From positions 1 to 6,629 of the forward strand of contig JAFVWD010000006.1 in assembly GCA_017501865.1 (NCBI GenBank): DNA of 6,629 nt, written 5' to 3'. Under the pieces are notes generated by a model. It was not told where the DNA came from. It searched no databases and was given only the letters and a program-made list of their open reading frames with translations. The number at the start of each line of letters is the position of its first letter. Position 1 is the first letter of the stretch. Made by a program: the position numbers and the translations under genes. Below are positions 1 through 5,551 of this stretch, one piece after another. Source of the stretch: Clostridia bacterium (GTDB lineage Bacteria; Bacillota; Clostridia; Oscillospirales; Acutalibacteraceae).

Positions 1-414
1 AGTACCTTTGTCGAGTCTGCCTATTGCTCTGCCTGCCGCTTCGCTACCGCCACTCTTTATAATGTAATTAGCAACACCGTTAGCAAGTGTGCCGTTCGGA
101 TGACGTCTTGTAGGGTGAGCAGAAATTCCGGCGGGTTTATTTAAGACTAAAATATCTTCATCTTCATAAATTATATCTAAATCCATTTCGCAAAGAAGAG
201 GGGGTGTGGATTTTTCAGGGATTCTTATAGTGACTGTTTCGTTTTCATAAATATTGTCTATCATTCTGACAATACGGTCATCGGCTGTAACAGAGCCGTA
301 GGTGTGCCTGAGGCTCTGGACAATTTTTGTTGAAAGCTTCAGTTGCCCCTTTAAAAAATGAAGAAGAGGCCTTTCTGAGTATTCTTTTGGTACCGTGTAC
401 TCTAAAACTCTCAT
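1..414 (-). CDS. RluA-family pseudouridine synthase, N-terminal part (cut by window edge)
   Basis: This leftward reading frame starts at the ATG at 414-412 and stays open for 138 codons to the window edge, so the C-terminal half is missing. RluA-family enzymes isomerise uridine to pseudouridine in ribosomal or transfer RNA. Residues 1-70 resemble the S4-like N-terminal domain of the RluC/RluD group. The catalytic domain starts near residue 80 with DIIYEDEDILVLNKPAGI (residues 80-97), a hallmark segment, followed by HPT. GRLDK at 132-136 is the active-site motif, with D135 as the expected catalytic aspartate. A strong AAGGAGG ribosome binding site lies five bases before the ATG. The family assignment is firm, but the RNA target cannot be told from this fragment. 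The upstream spacer is rich in palindromes (see 415-689). Confidence 0.9.
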   Translation of the reverse strand, partial: MRVLEYTVPKEYSERPLLHFLKGQLKLSTKIVQSLRHTYGSVTADDRIVRMIDNIYENETVTIRIPEKSTPPLLCEMDLDIIYEDEDILVLNKPAGISAHPTRRHPNGTLANGVANYIIKSGGSEAAGRAIGRLDKGT

Positions 415-443
415 AAAAGCCTCCTTGTGTTATTTTTTAACAA

Positions 444-469
444 TATGTATATACAGCTGTATATACATA
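444..469. promoter_or_regulatory. Perfect 26-bp palindrome upstream of the pseudouridine synthase gene
   Basis: The two 13-base halves, TATGTATATACAG and its exact reverse complement, meet at 456/457. Inside are two copies of TGTATATACA (446-455 and 458-467), each itself a palindrome, with 12 bp between centres. The core also reads TACAGCTGTA (452-461). The site lies 29 bp upstream of the ATG at 414. The symmetry is directly visible; the role as a repressor operator is inference. TGTATATACA resembles operators of GntR-type regulators such as TreR, and TACANNTGTA is the core of BlaI/MecI/CopY-type operators. If transcribed, it would instead form a long AU-rich hairpin close to the ribosome binding site. 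Confidence 0.6.
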
Positions 470-504
470 CTGTAAGTGCTGAAAATGTTCATAACTTTGT
501 CAAT

Positions 505-523
505 GTAAAGTCAATTACTTTAC
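505..523. repeat. Inverted repeat GTAAAGT-N5-ACTTTAC, copy 1
   Basis: The 7-base arms at 505-511 and 517-523 are exact reverse complements around a CAATT spacer. A second copy at 600-618 is identical at 17 of 19 positions. Both lie in the spacer upstream of the leftward pseudouridine synthase gene, so they are likely binding sites for one dimeric regulator. The regulator is not identified. TTGAC-like hexamers on the minus strand (503-498, 514-509 and 537-532) overlap or sit next to this site, but none is paired with a convincing -10 element. Confidence 0.55.
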
Positions 524-574
524 TCGATTTTTGTCAAAAAAGAAAAATCTGCGAGAAAAAGCTTTATTTATGAA

Positions 575-593
575 CAAAACTGACACAGTTTTG
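575..593. repeat. Inverted repeat CAAAACTG-ACA-CAGTTTTG
   Basis: Perfect 8-base arms (575-582 and 586-593) flank a 3-base centre. It lies between the two GTAAAGT repeats. It could be another protein-binding site. It could also be a weak hairpin ending the leftward PHP gene, but no good T-run follows it on the minus strand, so an operator-like role seems slightly more likely. Confidence 0.4.
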
Positions 594-599
594 AACAAA

Positions 600-618
600 G
601 TAAAGTAACTTACTTTAC
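600..618. repeat. Inverted repeat GTAAAGT-N5-ACTTTAC, copy 2
   Basis: The arms at 600-606 and 612-618 are the same 7-mers as in copy 1, here with the spacer AACTT. Centre-to-centre distance to copy 1 is 95 bp, close to nine turns of B-DNA, so both sites would face the same side of the helix. This would suit a regulator that binds both and loops the DNA between them, which is inference. No gene starts between this copy and copy 1. Confidence 0.55.
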
Positions 619-689
619 AAAATTTGACATTGTGTAAATGTATATAAAAATTTGAGTCTGTGCAAAAATATTACTGCTGTATGCAGGAA

Positions 690-1505
690 TTATACAATAG
701 CGAATTCAGAAACTTTTCTGTCCTTGTAGGTAGCAACAGACTTGAAGCCTGCTTCTCTTGCAATTTCATATGCTTTAGCAATATTTACCCCCACTCTTTC
801 GGCATAGTGCGAGTCAGAGCCTACAGAAACTAATTTACCGCCTAATTCTTTGTACCTCTTGACAGTATCAATATCAGGAGAAGGTTTATTTATAGGGTAT
901 TTTAAACCACCCATATTAATTTCGAGTGCTTTATCCTTCTCAGCACAAAGCTTAAGAAGCTCATCGATTTTATTTTTATATTTATTTATATCTTCAATGT
1001 ATCCGCAAAGGTTATAAATATATCTGAACGGATAAGTAATATGAGCTAAAATTTCAAAGTTACCCCATTGGAGCATCTGTATAAGCTCATCAAAGTACTC
1101 ATTCATAGTAGCCTCAATGTCAATGCCGTCAAAGGATTTCCAATAATAAAAGTCCTCTTGCTCTCTCAGGTTGTGAATTGAACCTATAACAACATCGTAG
1201 TTGTGTTTATTTATTATTTTTTCTGCAAGTTCGGGAATATAGTGCGGTTGAGCGAGCTCTATACCTTTTAAAATATTAATTTTGCCCTTGAAGCTTTCGC
1301 TTGCTTCAGAAATATCCTTATAGCTGCTTTCTATATATTTGTCATAGCTGTCCTTATAAAAATAATCTACTTCACAGTGGTCGGTAAAGGCGACGGTATG
1401 AATATTGTTATTTGCAGCAGTTTCAGCCATAAAAGCTGCTTCGTGGTTACCGTCAGGAGAGTTCTTTGTATGAGTGTGTAAGTCTATAATTCTTATTTCG
1501 TTCAT
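690..1505 (-). CDS. PHP-domain phosphoesterase, histidinol-phosphatase type
   Basis: The 271-residue protein has the full set of PHP-family metal-binding motifs: HTH at residues 10-12, D18, TDH at 41-43, GIE at 81-83, GSIH at 108-111, AH at 154-155 and SDSH at 230-233. Length and motif layout fit the HisJ/HisK-type histidinol-phosphate phosphatases, which remove the phosphate from L-histidinol phosphate in histidine synthesis; it would be cytoplasmic. Other PHP phosphoesterases share these motifs and no other histidine gene is visible here, so the substrate is a family-based inference. The ATG at 1505 is supported by AGAGGTG at 1517-1511. The gene is divergent from ispE across a 211-bp spacer. 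I see no clear terminator after its stop; only a 4-bp hairpin (674-686) lies there. Confidence 0.85.
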   Translation of the reverse strand: MNEIRIIDLHTHTKNSPDGNHEAAFMAETAANNNIHTVAFTDHCEVDYFYKDSYDKYIESSYKDISEASESFKGKINILKGIELAQPHYIPELAEKIINKHNYDVVIGSIHNLREQEDFYYWKSFDGIDIEATMNEYFDELIQMLQWGNFEILAHITYPFRYIYNLCGYIEDINKYKNKIDELLKLCAEKDKALEINMGGLKYPINKPSPDIDTVKRYKELGGKLVSVGSDSHYAERVGVNIAKAYEIAREAGFKSVATYKDRKVSEFAIV

Positions 1506-1643
1506 AATAACACCTCTGAAGAAAAATTATATGTACGGAACGGATTAATGCGTATCCGGTATCATTAAAATCACAATTAGATATTTTATCACAAAAAATT
1601 AAAAATTAATATAGCAAAAATCAAAATTATTCTACGAAAAAAC

Positions 1644-1672
1644 TTTATTTAAATTGAATAATATGGTAAAAT
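1644..1672 (+). promoter_or_regulatory. Probable promoter of ispE
   Basis: A -10 element TAAAAT at 1667-1672 is preceded by TGG, giving an extended -10 of the TGN type. A weak -35 (TTTATT, 1644-1649) lies 17 bp upstream. Transcription would start near 1679, about 38 bases before the ispE ATG. The rest of the 1506-1713 spacer is AT-rich, with no other supported gene or RNA. Confidence 0.5.
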
Positions 1673-1706
1673 ACTACTAATTTGTAGAAGAAGTGCTATA
1701 AAAGGC

Positions 1707-1710
1707 AGGT
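1707..1710 (+). promoter_or_regulatory. Ribosome binding site that selects the ispE ATG start
   Basis: AGGT lies seven bases after its AGG before the ATG at 1717. The GTG at 1714, directly before that ATG in the same frame, would leave only three to four bases, so 1717 is the better start. Confidence 0.6.
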
Positions 1711-1716
1711 AAAGTG

Positions 1717-2598
1717 ATGAAATTGACTTATAATGCATATGCAAAAATCAACTTGGTTTTAGATGTAACGGGAGTTAAACAGAACGGGTATCATACACTT
1801 TTTACCGTGATGCAATCAATAGGGTTAAGGGATGTAATTACGGTAGAAAAAACAAAAGGTGAAAAAATAACAATTTCCTGTACCGATGAAAGCGTTCCTG
1901 TTGATTCTAAAAATATAGTTTATAAATGTGCTGTTAAATTTTTTGAATATTTTGCTATTAAAAAGAATAAGGGTATTCATATTCATATAGAAAAAAATAT
2001 ACCGCACGAAGCAGGTCTTGGTGGAGGAAGTGCCGACGGTGCAGCAGTTCTTGTAGCGCTTAATGAGATTTTTAAAACCGGAGCGAATAAAAGAACACTT
2101 ATGTTTATAGGCGGCAAGGTCGGGGCAGATATTCCGTTTTGTATTGTAGGAGGTACCGCACTCTGTCAGGATATAGGTACAGTTGTTGCGGCTTTGCCCA
2201 ATGTAGAGGAGTGCAGTATTGTTGTAGTTAAGCCTGAAAACGGAAGCTCTACCGTAAAAGCTTACGATGCAATTGATGAAATGGGGAATAGCTTAAAGCA
2301 TACAAAAAACAGCGAAATGCTGGAGCTGCTTTTGGAAGAGAATTTTAAGGATGCTTTGAAATATTGTGACAATGTTTTTGAACAGGTTATAGAGGTTCCC
2401 GACAGGGCAGATATAAAGCATATTCTAAGAAAAAATAATTCCTGTGCTGCGTGTATGTCAGGCTCAGGCTCAGCTGTTTTTGGTATTTTCTTTTCTGAAG
2501 AGGATGCAAACAAAGCAAAGAAGGAGCTTGAGGAAAAATATAAATATGTCTACCTCTGTGACAGAAAAAATTCAGGGATAGAAAAAATAAGTGAATAA
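1717..2598 (+). CDS. ispE: 4-diphosphocytidyl-2-C-methyl-D-erythritol kinase
   Basis: IspE uses ATP to phosphorylate 4-diphosphocytidyl-2-C-methylerythritol, a step of the MEP pathway to isoprenoid precursors. The 293-residue length is normal for the family. Visible GHMP-kinase features are the N-terminal YAKINLVLDV (8-17) with the catalytic lysine K10, NGYH at 23-26, the glycine-rich ATP loop GLGGGSADGAA (100-110), GADIPF at 136-141 with the expected catalytic D138, and MSGSGSAVFGIF (247-258) near the C-terminus. The start is the ATG at 1717; an in-frame GTG at 1714 would add one residue but has worse spacing to AGGT. spoIIR follows 57 bp downstream on the same strand, separated by a terminator-like hairpin. 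Product assignment is firm. Confidence 0.96.
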   Translation: MKLTYNAYAKINLVLDVTGVKQNGYHTLFTVMQSIGLRDVITVEKTKGEKITISCTDESVPVDSKNIVYKCAVKFFEYFAIKKNKGIHIHIEKNIPHEAGLGGGSADGAAVLVALNEIFKTGANKRTLMFIGGKVGADIPFCIVGGTALCQDIGTVVAALPNVEECSIVVVKPENGSSTVKAYDAIDEMGNSLKHTKNSEMLELLLEENFKDALKYCDNVFEQVIEVPDRADIKHILRKNNSCAACMSGSGSAVFGIFFSEEDANKAKKELEEKYKYVYLCDRKNSGIEKISE

Positions 2599-2620
2599 AC
2601 AAAAAAATACCGCCAATAAT
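2592..2620 (+). promoter_or_regulatory. Possible sigma-F-type promoter for spoIIR (tentative)
   Basis: TGAATA (2592-2597) matches the WGHATA-type -35 of forespore sigma-F. GCCAATAAT (2612-2620), 14 bp later, fits most of the GGNNANAHT -10 pattern but has C instead of the second G. spoIIR is sigma-F-dependent in Bacillus subtilis, so such a promoter is expected near here. The spacing is slightly short and one conserved base is missing, so this is only a candidate. Confidence 0.3.
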
Positions 2621-2655
2621 CTGAATAACAAATTCAGGTGAAGGCGGTTATTTTT
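2603..2655 (+). terminator. Terminator-like hairpin after ispE that covers the spoIIR ribosome binding site
   Basis: ACCGCC (2609-2614) pairs with GGCGGT (2643-2648). CTGAAT (2621-2626) pairs with ATTCAG (2632-2637) to form an inner stem with a 5-base loop. An A-run (2603-2607) and a T-run (2651-2655) extend the outer stem past one bulge. The shape, with a trailing TTATTTTT, fits an intrinsic terminator for ispE. Its 3' arm contains AAGGCGG, the spoIIR ribosome binding site, and the T-run ends at the base before the spoIIR ATG. The A-run means the element could also stop transcripts on the opposite strand. Confidence 0.65.
2641..2647 (+). promoter_or_regulatory. Ribosome binding site that selects the spoIIR ATG start
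   Basis: AAGGCGG lies eight bases before the ATG at 2656. An in-frame GTG at 2638 lies upstream of this site and has no good binding site of its own. The element is inside the 3' arm of the hairpin at 2603-2655. Confidence 0.6.
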
Positions 2656-3303
2656 ATGAGATTTAATACATATAGCGCATTTCAGGAGCGAAGAGACAAA
2701 TTGTTTTTGGTTTCTGTAATAATAGGGTTTGTTCTTTACGCCGCATTTGCAATAACATATTTTGCAAATGTATCGGATGAAATCAGGGAAAGCGTGGTAA
2801 GGCTTCATATTTTAGCAGACAGCAATGAACAAATTGACCAGTCGGTAAAGCTTAAGGTTCGTGATGCTCTTCTTGAAAAAAATACAGAATTGCTTTCAGG
2901 TAAGGTTACACCAGAAAATGCGGAGGAGTATTTTGAAAAATCGAGAGAAGAATTAGAAAAATGTGCCAATGAAGTTCTTGAAGAAAACGGGTTGAATTAT
3001 AAAGCTGAAATCACACTTGGTAAAGAGTATTACACAACAAGAGTTTATCAGAATTTAACATTTCCTGCGGGAACATATACCTCTGTAAAGGTTGTTTTAG
3101 GCAGCGGCGAGGGTGAAAATTGGTGGTGTGTTATGTTTCCGCCGCTTTGTGTTCCGGTTGCAGATGGCGAAATTAAGACAGATGACAGTATTGTTTTAGA
3201 AGAGTACCTGGGTTCAGACGGTAAAAAAATCGTGACTTCGGAGGGTAAGTTTAAAATGGGCTTTAAAATAGTGGAAATTTATGAAAAACTCTTTAAGGAC
3301 TGA
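2656..3303 (+). CDS. spoIIR: Stage II sporulation protein R
   Basis: SpoIIR is made in the forespore, is exported, and triggers the SpoIIGA protease in the mother cell to cleave pro-sigma-E, so it links the two compartments early in sporulation. The 215-residue protein has one hydrophobic N-terminal segment (about 16-37), fitting a signal or anchor. Family signatures follow: RLHILADSN (49-57), DQ at 61-62, LKVRD (66-70), FPAGTY (136-141) and GEGENWWCVMFPPLC (151-165), the most diagnostic stretch. The ATG at 2656 is chosen over the in-frame GTG at 2638 because AAGGCGG precedes it; the longer form would add six residues. It sits behind ispE, but a terminator-like hairpin suggests separate expression. 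No clear terminator follows the stop codon. Confidence 0.95.
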   Translation: MRFNTYSAFQERRDKLFLVSVIIGFVLYAAFAITYFANVSDEIRESVVRLHILADSNEQIDQSVKLKVRDALLEKNTELLSGKVTPENAEEYFEKSREELEKCANEVLEENGLNYKAEITLGKEYYTTRVYQNLTFPAGTYTSVKVVLGSGEGENWWCVMFPPLCVPVADGEIKTDDSIVLEEYLGSDGKKIVTSEGKFKMGFKIVEIYEKLFKD

Positions 3304-3320
3304 TTTTCTTCGGGCCCCCC

Positions 3321-3348
3321 TTGCACAAATTTGAAAATATGCTAAAAT
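3321..3348 (+). promoter_or_regulatory. Probable sigma-A-type promoter of azlCD
   Basis: TTGCAC (3321-3326) and TAAAAT (3343-3348) are 16 bp apart, and TGC directly before TAAAAT makes an extended -10. The predicted start is near 3355, inside the dyad at 3353-3372, giving a leader of about 40 bases before the azlC ATG. Confidence 0.7.
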
Positions 3349-3352
3349 AGCA

Positions 3353-3372
3353 GAGTAGTAATATTACTGCTC
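3353..3372. promoter_or_regulatory. 20-bp dyad at the predicted azlC transcription start
   Basis: GAGTAGTAAT and ATTACTGCTC are reverse complements except for one T/G pair; the central 12 bp (AGTAATATTACT, 3357-3368) are perfect. Its place directly after the -10 element is typical of a repressor operator. In B. subtilis the azl operon is repressed by the Lrp-like AzlB, but no azlB gene is in this window and the binding protein is unknown. It could also form a short 5' hairpin in the transcript. Confidence 0.45.
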
Positions 3373-3396
3373 AATTAAATTTTACAAGGTTTTTTT

Positions 3397-4128
3397 ATGA
3401 ACGAAATAAACAGCTTTAAAAAAGGAATAAAAGCAGGATTGCCTATTTGTGTGGGTTATTTTCCTGTGTCGTTTGCATTTGGTATATTTTCTGTTGAAAA
3501 CGGTCTTTCTGTATTGCAGGCGGTTTTAATCTCTCTTACAAATTTAACATCGGCGGGGCAATTGGCTGCAGTCCCTATAATGGTCGGAGGCGGAACTGTC
3601 GTAGAGCTTATTTTAGCACAGCTTGTTATAAATTCAAGGTATTCTCTTATGTCCGTTTCACTTTCGCAGAAGCTCGGAAAAAGTGTTAAACTCTTAGACA
3701 GATTTTTAATTGCTTTCGGTAATACAGATGAAATTTTTGCCGTGGCTTCTTCTAACAAAGAGTATGTAGGCAGAAAATATATGTACGGACTCATTCTGAC
3801 ACCTGTTACAGGCTGGGTTTCAGGAACTCTTGCAGGTGCAGTTGCGGGTAATATTTTGCCTGATATTGTAACCTCTGCCTTAGGTCTTGCAATTTACGGA
3901 ATGTTTGTAGCGATAGTGGTACCTGTTATAAAAGAAGAAAAGTGGACTGCGCTTTGTGTTGCACTTTCTGTAGTGTTAAGCTGTATTTTTTATTACGCAC
4001 CTGTGTTAAAAGAAATACCTACAGGCTTCACTGTTATAATATGTTCGGTTTTAGCAAGTGCTCTGTTTGCTCTTGTAAAGCCAATTACAATTGAAGAAAT
4101 AAAAAAAGAGGTGACTGACAATGGATAA
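3397..4128 (+). CDS. azlC: AzlC-family branched-chain amino acid exporter, large subunit
   Basis: AzlC with AzlD forms a membrane exporter of branched-chain amino acids and analogues such as 4-azaleucine. The 243-residue length is typical. The start has the family's usual GIKAGLPICVGYFPVSFAFG (10-29) entering the first membrane segment. Further hydrophobic segments lie roughly at 36-62, 65-90, 130-152, 158-178, 184-202 and 208-228. NSRY at 79-82 corresponds to the conserved N-x-R-Y/H motif in the family. The ATG at 3397 is preceded by AAGG with a 7-base gap. It overlaps azlD by 8 bp, indicating translational coupling and a shared complex. The promoter and dyad at 3321-3372 probably control both genes. 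Substrate assignment is by family only. Confidence 0.92.
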   Translation: MNEINSFKKGIKAGLPICVGYFPVSFAFGIFSVENGLSVLQAVLISLTNLTSAGQLAAVPIMVGGGTVVELILAQLVINSRYSLMSVSLSQKLGKSVKLLDRFLIAFGNTDEIFAVASSNKEYVGRKYMYGLILTPVTGWVSGTLAGAVAGNILPDIVTSALGLAIYGMFVAIVVPVIKEEKWTALCVALSVVLSCIFYYAPVLKEIPTGFTVIICSVLASALFALVKPITIEEIKKEVTDNG

Positions 4129-4438
4129 CACCAAATTTTTTATTTACCTTATTGCTATGGCAGGAGTTACATATCTTGTAAGAATGGTTCCTTTAGTGCT
4201 TGTGAACAAGCCTATAAAAAATAAGTTTATTCTGTCATTTCTTTATTACGTACCATACACCGTTTTAAGTGTAATGACAATTCCCGCGTGCTTTTATGCA
4301 ACAAATTCATATATAAGTGCAGTCGTGGGATTTTTAGTTGCTGTGGTTGCTGCCTTGTTTAAAAGAAGCCTTGTTCAGGTTGCAGTATTTTCGTGTGTGG
4401 CGGTATTTGTGACTGAAGTTTTTTTGAATTATGTGTGA
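4121..4438 (+). CDS. azlD: AzlD-family branched-chain amino acid exporter, small subunit
   Basis: This 105-residue protein is almost wholly hydrophobic, with four likely membrane helices near 5-28, 38-60, 62-80 and 83-103. TYLVRMVPLVLV (17-28) matches the conserved N-terminal pattern of AzlD proteins. It begins inside the last codons of azlC (8-bp overlap), and GAGGTG at 4108-4113 is its ribosome binding site. Size, topology and pairing with azlC all support the partner subunit role. Transcription probably ends at the hairpin at 4533-4580. Confidence 0.92.
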   Translation: MDNTKFFIYLIAMAGVTYLVRMVPLVLVNKPIKNKFILSFLYYVPYTVLSVMTIPACFYATNSYISAVVGFLVAVVAALFKRSLVQVAVFSCVAVFVTEVFLNYV

Positions 4439-4460
4439 TGGATTTTATCGCTTTCACAAA

Positions 4461-4623
4461 TGATGAATTATGAGTGCAGAATGATGAATTTCGGAAATGC
4501 TTCGCGTTTGGATTATAATTGAATAACGGAATAAACAAAGCTCTATCATTTAAACAACATGAAAATGATAGAGCTTGTTTCATTATTAAAATAAAATTTA
4601 TGACCACAGGTCCCATAATTCAT
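4461..4623. repeat. Possible degenerate intergenic repeat element around the azlD/fumarase terminator
   Basis: ATGATGAATT occurs twice (4461-4472 region and 4481-4490). ATGAATTATG (4463-4472) recurs inverted at 4614-4623, so imperfect inverted ends flank the 4533-4580 hairpin. A small stem, AAATGC-TTC-GCGTTT (4495-4509), lies between. Such ATGAATTATG-rich stretches look like short non-coding repeats seen between genes in Firmicutes, but only this one copy is visible. No credible gene is seen in 4439-4647. Confidence 0.3.
4533..4580. terminator. Bidirectional intrinsic terminator between azlD and the fumarase gene
   Basis: AGCTCTATCATTT (4539-4551) pairs perfectly with AAATGATAGAGCT (4563-4575) around an 11-base loop; A-rich and T-rich flanks extend the stem past one bulge. 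T-rich sequence follows on both strands (GTTTCATTATT rightward, TTTGTTTATT leftward). Its place between two converging genes suggests that it ends both transcripts. Confidence 0.85.
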
Positions 4624-4647
4624 AATTTTTACAATGCCGACTACAGG

Positions 4648-5490
4648 TTATATAACAATCTCTTTGTGTCTTGTTACATGGCAACCTACATTTACTGCAA
4701 CGGGAAGCCCTGCAATGTGTGTCGGTGCAGTTTCAATGTTAACCTTTAATGCGGTAATATCGCCGCCAAAGCCTTGTGCACCTATATTTAATTTGTTTAT
4801 TTCAGTCAGCATTTTTTCCTCTAATGACTTGTAGTATTCATCAGGATTAGAAACAGAAACATCGCGTGATAATGCCTTTTTGGAAAGAATTGCACAGCCT
4901 TCAAAATCGCTTCCTATTCCTACACCTAAAACAACAGGAGGACAAGGGTTTGCATCTGCAGTTCTGACTACATCTGTAACGAAGCTTATAATATCTTCTT
5001 CTGTTGCAGAGGGTGTGAACATTTTAATACGGCTCATATTTTCACTGCCGAAGCCTTTTGGCGCCGCAGTAAGTTTTACCTTATCGCCTTCAACAATTGA
5101 GTAGTGAACAAGTGCAGGGGTGTTGTCATTGGTGTTACCGCGATGTATAGGGTCCATCACAATAGAACAACGCATTTTACCGTCAAGGTATGCCTTTCTG
5201 ACACCGCTGTTAATAGCATCGTTTAAGCTACCGTTTATAAAATGAACATCTTGTCCTATTTCAATGAAGAGTACTGCCATTCCTGTATCCTGGCAAATAG
5301 GAATATCGTTTTCACGCGCAATAGCTAAGTTTTTGCACATATCACAAAAAATGCTTTTTGCGGTTTCATTTGTTTCTTTATCTTTTGAGGTTTTTATTAA
5401 TTCCTCAAGGGATTGGGGTAATACTGCATTAGCAGAAATAAATAAGTCTTCTACCGATTTTTCTATTATTGAAACATCAATTTCTCTCAT
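4648..5490 (-). CDS. fumA: Class I (iron-sulfur) fumarate hydratase, alpha subunit
   Basis: Two-subunit class I hydratases interconvert fumarate and malate with an oxygen-sensitive [4Fe-4S] cluster; this is the cluster-binding alpha subunit. The 280-residue length fits. The three expected cluster cysteines are C66 in PICQDTG, C183 in NPCPP and C270 in GCHVTRHK. Also visible are MDPIHRGNTNDNTP (112-125), PKGFGSEN (144-151), GVGIGSDFEGCA (189-200) and GAQGFGGD (237-244). The ATG at 5490 has GGGAG at 5502-5498 seven bases upstream; a longer in-frame version to 5535 would run through the terminator and is unlikely. L-tartrate dehydratase alpha is a close relative and cannot be excluded. No beta subunit gene lies next to it, which is unusual. 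A terminator separates it from yabR upstream. Confidence 0.9.
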   Translation of the reverse strand: MREIDVSIIEKSVEDLFISANAVLPQSLEELIKTSKDKETNETAKSIFCDMCKNLAIARENDIPICQDTGMAVLFIEIGQDVHFINGSLNDAINSGVRKAYLDGKMRCSIVMDPIHRGNTNDNTPALVHYSIVEGDKVKLTAAPKGFGSENMSRIKMFTPSATEEDIISFVTDVVRTADANPCPPVVLGVGIGSDFEGCAILSKKALSRDVSVSNPDEYYKSLEEKMLTEINKLNIGAQGFGGDITALKVNIETAPTHIAGLPVAVNVGCHVTRHKEIVI

Positions 5491-5497
5491 TGTCAGT

Positions 5498-5502
5498 CTC
5501 CC
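5498..5502 (-). promoter_or_regulatory. Ribosome binding site that selects the fumarase start
   Basis: GGGAG on the minus strand lies seven bases before the ATG at 5490. It excludes the in-frame extension that would begin at 5535 inside the terminator hairpin. Confidence 0.7.
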
Positions 5503-5510
5503 ATAAATAT

Positions 5511-5551
5511 CTAAAAAGGGGTTGTAAAAAAACAAAAGTTTTTTTACAGCC
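5511..5551 (-). terminator. Intrinsic terminator between yabR and the fumarase gene
   Basis: On the minus strand GGCTGTAAAAAAAC (5551-5538) pairs with GTTTTTTTACAACC (5533-5520), with one G/T pair, around a TTTT loop, and is followed by CCTTTTT. The stem is 14 bp but mostly A-T. Only about 20 bases separate its end from the fumarase ATG. Confidence 0.75.

Noticed and set aside
624..648. TTGACA (624-629) followed by TATATAAA on the plus strand as a promoter
   Set aside because: The spacing to the TATA-like sequence is only 11-13 bp, and a transcript from here would run antisense into the PHP gene with no gene to serve.
667..678. AATATTACTGCT shared exactly with 3360-3371 at the azlC dyad
   Set aside because: One shared 12-mer is expected by chance in a window of this size, and the copy here lacks the other half of the dyad.
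1526..1531. TATAAT on the minus strand as the -10 of the PHP gene
   Set aside because: No acceptable -35 lies at 16-18 bp, and the start would fall at the ribosome binding site.
1541..1558. CGGAT-N8-ATCCG dyad between the PHP gene and ispE
   Set aside because: Arms of only five bases, no second copy and no fit with a recognised operator.
4519..4749. Rightward open frame across the azlD/fumarase terminator
   Set aside because: It runs through the hairpin and antisense to the fumarase 3' end, has no ribosome binding site and no recognisable protein features.
5491..5535. Fifteen-residue N-terminal extension of the fumarase subunit
   Set aside because: It would be encoded within the yabR terminator and has no ribosome binding site, while GGGAG supports the ATG at 5490.
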